This document shows positions 5,642 through 9,970 of a stretch of DNA of 9,970 nt, one piece after another. Numbering within the stretch: the first letter of the stretch is position 1; each line of letters begins with the position of its first letter. This DNA is from Candidatus Sifarchaeum subterraneum (GTDB lineage Archaea > Asgardarchaeota > Sifarchaeia > Sifarchaeales > Sifarchaeaceae). The translations under genes and the position numbers were made by a program. The notes under the pieces were generated by a model. It did no database searches and was not told where the DNA came from. It saw nothing but the letters and a program-made list of their open reading frames with translations. The DNA is taken from positions 1 to 9,970 of the forward strand of contig JAECRX010000138.1 of the NCBI GenBank assembly GCA_016292335.1. The letters are read 5' to 3'.

Positions 5642-7279
5642 ATGGCGCAACTAAGTGGAACGCCCGTATTAATCTTAAGAGAAGGTACTCAGAGAACTGT
5701 AGGACGGGACGCGAAAAAAACAAATATAATGGCTGCAAGAGTGATTGCTGAGGCTGTTAGAACTTCGCTAGGTCCCAAAGGAATGGATAAAATGCTCGTA
5801 GATAGTTTTGGCGATGTCGTAATTACAAACGATGGCGCAACAATTCTGAAAGAAATTGAAGTTCAACACCCTACCGCCAAGATGGTTGTCGAACTATCCA
5901 AAATTCAAGATGATGAAGTGGGAGACGGAACTACAACCGTAGTAATCTTTGCAGGTGAATTACTCAAAACTGCAGAAGAACTTATCGATATGGAAATTCA
6001 TCCCACAATCATTGTTGAAGGATTTAGGAAGGCTACCGAAAAAGCCCTAGAAGTACTTGAAAAAATGAGTATCACAGTCGATATTAACCAAGAAGATGAA
6101 TTGAGCAAAGTAGCAAAGGCCGCAATGGGTAGTAAAGTCGTTTCAGGCTCAATGGATTATCTAGCCGATATTGCAATAAAAGCAACAAAGCAAGTTGCTG
6201 AAGAAGTAGATGGCAAATGGGAAGTAGACATCGACAACATTAAAGTAGAGAAGAAAGAGGGCGAAAGCCTTGAAGATACCAAACTAATACAGGGAATCAT
6301 ATTAGACAAAGAAGTTGTCCACCCCGGAATGCCAAAACTTGTAGAAAATCCAAAGATAGCCCTTCTCTCTGGCGCTTTAGAATTGGAAAAAACTGAATTT
6401 GATGCCAAGATAAGAATAACAGATCCAACACAAATGAAAGCATTCTTAGACCAAGAGCAAGAAATGCTCAAAAAGATGGTAGACAAAATTGTCAATTCTG
6501 GAGCAACTGTATTACTGTGCCAAAAAGGTATTGACGATATTGCCCAACACTACTTAGCTAAAGAAGGGATTGCCACCGTTAGAAGAATAAAGAAGAGCGA
6601 TATGGAAGCATTAGCTAAAGCTACAGGAGGAAAAGTTGTCACCAACGTAGACGATTTAAGCGCAGATGACCTAGGAACAGCTGCTTTAATGGAAGAAAGA
6701 AAAATAGGCGACGATGAAATGGTATTTATAGAGGGATGCAAAGATCCAAAAGCTGTGTCAATTCTTGTAAGAGGTGGAACAGAATTATTGGTTGATGAAG
6801 CTGACCGCTCTTTACACGATGCACTTTGTGTTGTAAGAAACGTTATACAAGATAATAAAGTCCTTCCAGGAGGAGGTGCCCCAGAGATTGCCATTGCACG
6901 CGAACTGAAGCAATACGCAGAATCAGTAGGTGGCCGTGAACAACTTGCAGTAAATGCTTTTGCTGAAGCCATGGAAGTCATACCTCGTACATTGGCTGAG
7001 AACGCAGGGCTCGATCCAATAGATATCCTTGTTGAGCTGAGGGCTAAACATGATGCAGGACTCACATCTTACGGTGTAAATGTCTTGGAAAGTGGGACAA
7101 CCGACATGAAAGAAAAGGATATCTGGGATACTCTTGCGGTCAAAAAACAAGCAATAAGAAGCGCATCTGAATCGGCACAGATAATCTTACGGATCGATGA
7201 TGTTATTGCAGCCTCAGAGCTAAGAGAGGGACCAAGAGGTGAAGGACTCGCAGGAGGAGAAGAAGAACCAGAGTTCTGA
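5642..7279 (+). CDS. ths: Thermosome subunit (group II chaperonin)
   Basis: The 545-residue product is full length for an archaeal thermosome subunit, a cytosolic ATP-driven folding machine of two stacked rings with a built-in lid. The ATP pocket is intact: LGPKGMDKML (43-52), NDGATILK (63-70), the phosphate-binding GDGTTT (94-99, with D95), the catalytic aspartate in LHDALCVVRN (D393) and LPGGGAPEIA (408-417). ITDPTQMKAFLDQEQEMLKK (259-278), in the apical domain, is the helical-protrusion (lid) region. The C terminus, GLAGGEEEPEF, is short and lacks the long GGM-rich tail of some subunits. Only one subunit gene is present here; whether the ring contains others cannot be told. The start is ATG at 5642 with a GGGGGTTGA stretch upstream. 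rpoK follows with overlap or a four-base gap, so the two are probably transcribed together. Confidence 0.98.
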   Translation: MAQLSGTPVLILREGTQRTVGRDAKKTNIMAARVIAEAVRTSLGPKGMDKMLVDSFGDVVITNDGATILKEIEVQHPTAKMVVELSKIQDDEVGDGTTTVVIFAGELLKTAEELIDMEIHPTIIVEGFRKATEKALEVLEKMSITVDINQEDELSKVAKAAMGSKVVSGSMDYLADIAIKATKQVAEEVDGKWEVDIDNIKVEKKEGESLEDTKLIQGIILDKEVVHPGMPKLVENPKIALLSGALELEKTEFDAKIRITDPTQMKAFLDQEQEMLKKMVDKIVNSGATVLLCQKGIDDIAQHYLAKEGIATVRRIKKSDMEALAKATGGKVVTNVDDLSADDLGTAALMEERKIGDDEMVFIEGCKDPKAVSILVRGGTELLVDEADRSLHDALCVVRNVIQDNKVLPGGGAPEIAIARELKQYAESVGGREQLAVNAFAEAMEVIPRTLAENAGLDPIDILVELRAKHDAGLTSYGVNVLESGTTDMKEKDIWDTLAVKKQAIRSASESAQIILRIDDVIAASELREGPRGEGLAGGEEEPEF

Positions 7280-7541
7280 GAGATTGATTATCGTTGGTCC
7301 TCCCCATCTTACAAGATATGAAAAAAGCCGAATAATCGGTGCAAGAGCTCTACAAATTTCGATGGGAGCACCAATACTACTAGATATTCCAAAAGAAATC
7401 ATCGACCCAATTATAATCGCAGAGATGGAACTAAAGGCTGGAGTACTTCCCATAATTGTAAGACGACACTTGCCAGACGGCAAATATCAAGATGTCCCAG
7501 TGAGCCTTTTACTACAGGCCGAACAGTCCTCTCAAACCTGA
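7239..7541 (+). CDS. rpoK: DNA-directed RNA polymerase subunit K (Rpb6 homologue)
   Basis: The product holds the whole RpoK/Rpb6 signature: LTRYEKSRIIGARALQISMG (24-43), AEMELKAGVLPIIVRRHLPD (61-80) and GKYQD (81-85). RpoK sits on the polymerase clamp, stabilises assembly and is universal in archaea and eukaryotes. The reading shown (100 residues) starts at GTG 7239, inside the thermosome gene, and so overlaps it by 41 bases. That N terminus (MKDSQEEKKNQSSER) is low-complexity and charged. TTG at 7284, four bases after the thermosome TGA, would give an 85-residue protein starting LIIVGPPHLTRYE. Neither start has a well-spaced ribosome binding site; AGGAGGAG (7252-7259) is closest to the TTG but about 24 bases away. 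Coupled translation from the thermosome gene is likely in both cases. Poly-T tracts follow the stop. Confidence 0.95.
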   Translation: MKDSQEEKKNQSSERLIIVGPPHLTRYEKSRIIGARALQISMGAPILLDIPKEIIDPIIIAEMELKAGVLPIIVRRHLPDGKYQDVPVSLLLQAEQSSQT

Positions 7542-7563
7542 AAATCCTTTTCCACTTATAATC

Positions 7564-7584
7564 TTTTTTTATAATCTTCTTTTT
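7564..7584 (+). terminator. Poly-T terminators after rpoK
   Basis: Seven T (7564-7570) and a second tract of five (7580-7584) follow the rpoK stop by 22 and 38 bases. Each is preceded by the repeated sequence TTATAATCTT or its near copy. Tandem T tracts like these end archaeal transcripts. Confidence 0.6.
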
Positions 7585-7674
7585 ACCGATAACCAACTAA
7601 GAAGTGAAAAATCTGCTCCCCACTTTTATCAATCTATAACGCGGACTCTAAGTACAACTGGACGATACAAACGT

Positions 7675-7683
7675 GGGGGGGGG
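7675..7683 (+). repeat. Homopolymer of nine G
   Basis: Nine G in a row mark the left edge of the GC-rich block in otherwise AT-rich DNA. Such tracts slip during replication and sequencing, so the exact length should be treated with caution. Confidence 0.6.
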
Positions 7684-7726
7684 TTCATTAGTTTTTATTG
7701 CAAGGTCACTTTTTGTGGACAAAAAA

Positions 7727-8009
7727 TGGCGGCAAGTAGACGGGGTTGGACCCTTCAGACGCACCATTACTGGATACACCCTGTCCTAGGCTACAGCACT
7801 CGTGTGGCTAACGCTAATAAGCTTCACCCACTATTCAGGTAACCTGCTCCGTACGCCGTCTCATAGAACTTGCAGAGCTTTGAGGAAGGACGTGAACCCC
7901 AAGGTGCTACTGCAATCTTCCCTTCGAATGTAGCACTCTTGCCTTACACCACCATAAGACAGACTCACGCAGTCTAGTCTCAAGCCACGTCCATCAGGGA
8001 GAGGTTTTT
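7727..8009. ncRNA. Candidate structured RNA of unknown class
   Basis: About 280 bases are much richer in G and C than the flanks and have no ORF of note. A left domain is closed by AGACGG/CCGTCT (7738-7743 with 7856-7861) and contains GGGT/ACCC (7743-7746 with 7750-7753) and CAGG/CCTG (7836-7839 with 7843-7846). A right domain forms a three-way junction: GGACGTG/CACGTCC (7888-7894 with 7986-7992) encloses GTGCTAC/GTAGCAC (7904-7910 with 7930-7936) and a nine-pair hairpin, 7957-7965 with 7971-7980, with one bulge. Poly-T lies at either end: TTTTT at 8005-8009 on the plus strand and TTTTTT at 7726-7721 on the minus strand, so the direction is open. I looked for RNase P, SRP, 5S and group II intron core motifs and found none complete; GAGGAAGGAC (7882-7891) only loosely resembles the RNase P GAGGAAAGUC. 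The length would suit RNase P or SRP RNA in a divergent lineage. Confidence 0.5.
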
Positions 8010-8048
8010 GACTGCATTTCCGATTCTGTTAGACTTTTACAAGAAAAG

Positions 8049-8657
8049 TTAGGTTTGGGCCACCGGAAAGATTAGTCCAATTATTATCGCAACTGTTCCT
8101 GGGGAGGCAACAATCCAAATAGGCATTAAAATTATCGTTATGATTGATGCCAATACAGCTTTCGCAGTTGAACATCTATAATTGAGTTTCACCGCAATAA
8201 TCCACAAGAGTATCGCCCAAGCTGCAAGCCATCCACCACCAAAGTAAATACCGGCTTCAGGATAAATAGGGATAAATTGAAACTTGGGGATGGCAGTAAA
8301 CAATAGAGGGACAGAGGCATAACCAGAAAGCCTAAAAAAGTCGATCATCAGTGTTGTATCGCCCTTTACTTTTGCAGCAACAACATGTGTCACTAGACCA
8401 CATAGAAACCAGATCAAAAACAATAAGGGAACAAACTGGAAAAACTCCCATGGATTTTCGAGTGGATTTGGAAGAATTCCCTCGGCAAGCCAAAAAGTGA
8501 GTACGTTTCCAAGAATATGAGCGAATCCTGCTATGATGATTATTAAAAGTGGTGTAAGAAAATCCCACCTTTCAAGTTTTACCTCTGAATAAACGAAAGT
8601 AGGTCTGATACATACTATGAAAATTCTTTTGAGCTTTGAGGTCATAATAAACACCAA
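8049..8657 (-). CDS. Yip1-family integral membrane protein
   Basis: The 202-residue product is strongly hydrophobic with about five or six membrane segments: 34-57, 74-95, 112-127 (weak), 139-158, 165-184 and 187-199. The N-terminal layout, IRPTFVYSEVKLERWDFLTP (17-36), and the FFRLSGYASVPLLF segment (107-120) are typical of the Yip1 domain (PF04893). Archaeal and bacterial members of this family are of unknown function; the eukaryotic ones act in membrane traffic through Rab GTPases, a role that cannot be transferred here. The longest reading starts at TTG (8655-8657), followed closely by GTG and by ATG at 8643-8645. The ATG gives a 198-residue protein and no start has a clear ribosome binding site, so the ATG is equally acceptable. 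It stands alone, pointing towards the structured RNA. Confidence 0.8.
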   Translation of the reverse strand: MVFIMTSKLKRIFIVCIRPTFVYSEVKLERWDFLTPLLIIIIAGFAHILGNVLTFWLAEGILPNPLENPWEFFQFVPLLFLIWFLCGLVTHVVAAKVKGDTTLMIDFFRLSGYASVPLLFTAIPKFQFIPIYPEAGIYFGGGWLAAWAILLWIIAVKLNYRCSTAKAVLASIITIILMPIWIVASPGTVAIIIGLIFPVAQT

Positions 8658-8962
8658 TCGTAAGCATTCGCGGAAGATACTAAACGTTTGTATTCTACAA
8701 TTTACGGTTCATAAAGTTCTTTGGTAAAAAATTCAATATGAGAAAGTTGTTTTAATCACTTCTTAAAATATTTTTTCTAAATCGAAAAGTTACATACTTG
8801 CTTACATCAATTTTAAACATAATAAAAAAAGTTAGGGTATACTAGAACCATTTTGAAAAATGTAATCATGTGTCTGCATTGATATTTCTTCATTCTCCCG
8901 TTCTAACTATTGTGTAGAAGAATTCCGGTAATTTCTCGAAGAGATGCTGTAAGTGAAACAAA
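8658..8962. other. Divergent intergenic region
   Basis: About 305 AT-rich bases separate the minus-strand Yip1 gene from the plus-strand metallopeptidase gene, so both promoters should lie here. GTTTAGTATC, read on the minus strand near 8677-8686, is a possible TATA element for the Yip1 gene. ATAATAAAAAAAG near 8820 is a possible one for the other gene. Neither is sharp. I see no further gene, repeat or RNA in it. Confidence 0.3.
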
Positions 8963-9802
8963 ATGGTCGAAAAAAAACACAAAGTCGTAGTCAAAACTTT
9001 TGGGAGAATTAATTCTGGATTTGCTAATAAACTGAAATCAAGAATATTATTTCTTCTCAATCAACTTTGTCCTGACGATAAAATTATTGATTTGAATATT
9101 TTTGAAACAGAAAAAATGATGAACAACCATTTACAACAAGAAGGCAACCTTTTTGCGAAAATTTCAGGATTTAGATATACTGAAGTAGGGTCTACCTTTA
9201 GTTCTACTCATTCTGCTTTTTCAGGTTATCCAGAAATATCTTTTTGCTTTGAAAAAATTTTGAAAAGACCAAAAGAAGAAGTTTGGGTTGGTGAGCTTGA
9301 ACACGAGGTTGGTCATGCGATCCTTCATGGTGAAGTTTTTTTCTACTATTTGACACCTTCTTTTGAATTAATTGAATTAAGCCAATTGAAAGGAATTAAT
9401 CGAAACATCTTTAATCTTTTTTACTATCTTGTATCGATTTCAGTTAAAGATTTTGAAGTATCTAGGTTTTTAAAAGAAAACGACATAGTAGAGAATCAAA
9501 TTGAAATGTATTTGTATCATTTAGGTATCTCAGATGAAGAAATTGTTGTTTGGAAAACAATTAAGGGAGAAATCCAAACTATTTTCAACTCCATGAATAT
9601 ATTCAAAGTTTTAGCTGCTGCCACTCCTTTTTTATATGAAAATAGAATTTGGAGAAAATACCATGAAAATTTAAAATTGATACCCCAGAATATTAGAGAA
9701 ATCTTTTGGAATATTCTTACCGAAAATTTTGCTAGATTAGGTAAAGACACCATTTCAAATATTGAAACAGCCACAAAAGATCTAATGACTATGATGTTTT
9801 AA
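8963..9802 (+). CDS. Putative HEXXH zinc metallopeptidase
   Basis: The 279-residue product contains ELEHEVGHAILHGE (111-124), a HEXXH motif (H114, E115, H118) in a helix with a further histidine at 122. H114 and H118 would bind zinc and E115 would act as general base. VKDFEVSRFL (161-170) could supply the third ligand (D163 or E165) in the manner of gluzincin-type enzymes; H122 is the alternative. The N-terminal part (1-100) is mixed alpha/beta. The C-terminal part (190-279) is helical and rich in aromatic residues. There is no signal peptide or obvious membrane segment, so a cytosolic enzyme is likely. The substrate is unknown, and the known family was not identified with confidence. The start is ATG at 8963, with only a weak GTAAGTGA upstream. 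The codons are very AT-rich. Part of the C-terminal coding sequence recurs after the stop. Confidence 0.75.
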   Translation: MVEKKHKVVVKTFGRINSGFANKLKSRILFLLNQLCPDDKIIDLNIFETEKMMNNHLQQEGNLFAKISGFRYTEVGSTFSSTHSAFSGYPEISFCFEKILKRPKEEVWVGELEHEVGHAILHGEVFFYYLTPSFELIELSQLKGINRNIFNLFYYLVSISVKDFEVSRFLKENDIVENQIEMYLYHLGISDEEIVVWKTIKGEIQTIFNSMNIFKVLAAATPFLYENRIWRKYHENLKLIPQNIREIFWNILTENFARLGKDTISNIETATKDLMTMMF

Positions 9803-9839
9803 TACCTAAGAATTTTAGAGAAATCTTTTGGAACACTTA
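9680..9839 (+). repeat. Imperfect direct repeat, one copy in the gene and one after its stop
   Basis: TTAGAGAAATCTTTTGGAA occurs exactly at 9693-9711, inside the metallopeptidase gene, and at 9815-9833, after its stop. Similarity extends to about 38 bases on each side combined (from ATACC to CTTA). The in-gene copy encodes IPQNIREIFWN, and the outer copy can be read as IPKNFREIFWNT followed by TAA (9838-9840). The offset is 122 bases, not a multiple of three. This looks like the scar of a tandem duplication or the tail of a lost paralogue. Confidence 0.7.
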
Positions 9840-9858
9840 ATTTTTTATAAGTTCTAAG

Positions 9859-9877
9859 AAAAAAATGTCATTTTTTT
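9859..9877. terminator. Symmetrical terminator between converging genes
   Basis: AAAAAAATGTCATTTTTTT is a perfect inverted repeat with nine-base arms around one T. It gives a run of seven T on either strand, flanked by further T tracts (9841-9846, 9881-9886 on the plus strand). It lies between two converging genes and would stop transcription from both sides. Confidence 0.55.
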
Positions 9878-9884
9878 AGGTTTT

Positions 9885-9970
9885 TTAAGCTTCAATTCCA
9901 TTCATTTTAGCTAATACCTTGTAGAGTCCTTGAGTTCCAAGATTCTCTAAACCTAATGCCATAGCAGAGA
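9885..9970 (-). CDS. C-terminal end of a gene cut by the window edge
   Basis: On the minus strand a frame enters from the right edge and ends in TAA (9887-9885). The visible 27 residues read SAMALGLENLGTQGLYKVL and then AKMNGIEA. It is open up to the edge, has a protein-like mix of hydrophobic and small residues and precedes the symmetrical terminator, so it is probably real. It is too short to assign to a family. Confidence 0.55.
   Translation of the reverse strand, partial: SAMALGLENLGTQGLYKVLAKMNGIEA

Noticed and set aside
6157..7150. Long antisense ORFs inside the thermosome gene (for example 112 and 171 codons)
   Set aside because: They lie opposite a well-conserved gene and their serine-rich products are the usual antisense shadow of its codons.
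7847..7883. Group II intron domain V on the minus strand (GGCGUACGGAGC)
   Set aside because: There is no GAAA loop or AGC catalytic triad in the right place, and no intron 5' end or reverse transcriptase nearby.
7882..7991. RNase P RNA on the plus strand, suggested by GAGGAAGGAC
   Set aside because: The core motif would need GAGGAAAGUC and a partner ACAGAA...GGCUUA downstream; the nearest ACAGA (7960-7964) is followed by CTCACG and pairs within a local hairpin instead.
7900..7995. SRP RNA (minus strand), because helices resembling the S-domain three-way junction are present
   Set aside because: The conserved symmetric loop and GGAAGG tip of helix 8 are not present and the Alu-domain UGUAAC turn was not found where expected.
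1..9970. CRISPR arrays, defence islands or tRNA genes
   Set aside because: Reading both strands gave no regularly spaced repeats, no cas-like proteins and no cloverleaf with a proper T-arm and acceptor stem.

Overview
The window is archaeal. It encodes a group II chaperonin (thermosome) subunit and RNA polymerase subunit K (RpoK/Rpb6). It also has TATA-type promoter elements, poly-T stretches after genes, and a mix of TTG, GTG and ATG starts behind GGAGG-like ribosome binding sites. Base composition is AT-rich except for two GC-rich stretches without genes, at roughly 1-125 and 7670-8010. The lineage cannot be fixed from this sequence; nothing excludes a Bathyarchaeia-like or Asgard-like archaeon.

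Left part (1-3720): all genes lie on the minus strand. A structured, non-coding left edge (1-240) is followed by a GIFT-domain (GldG/IFT52-like) protein and a YjbQ/UPF0047 protein. Next comes a possible three-gene group transcribed from 3718 down to 1760: a small two-helix membrane protein, a zinc-ribbon plus winged-helix protein, and a radical SAM protein with extra cysteine clusters.

Middle part (3720-5500): an accessory patch. A decayed coding stretch can be read only by switching frames, and it is followed by an N-terminal fragment of an IS630-type transposase interrupted by a TGA. Directly behind it is an intact orphan gene (4497-5264) whose likely TATA box lies inside the transposase remnant. 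A doubtful small ORF and a T-rich terminator region follow.

Right part (5500-9970): the thermosome gene has a clear TATA box with a 10-bp palindrome just downstream, a typical position for repression. rpoK follows, either overlapping the thermosome gene by about 40 bases or starting four bases after its stop. A gene-free stretch of about 500 bases then carries poly-T terminators and a GC-rich block with nested helices, including a three-way junction, which I take as a candidate structured RNA of unknown class. After it come a minus-strand Yip1-type membrane protein, a plus-strand HEXXH putative metallopeptidase, a symmetrical A/T terminator, and the end of a further minus-strand gene cut by the window edge.

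The housekeeping functions are protein folding (thermosome) and transcription (RpoK). The other genes are poorly characterised, and no complete mobile element, CRISPR array or recognisable defence system is present. The observations most worth following are the unassigned structured RNA at 7727-8009, the orphan gene attached to the transposon scar, and the metallopeptidase gene with a duplicated tail after its stop codon.
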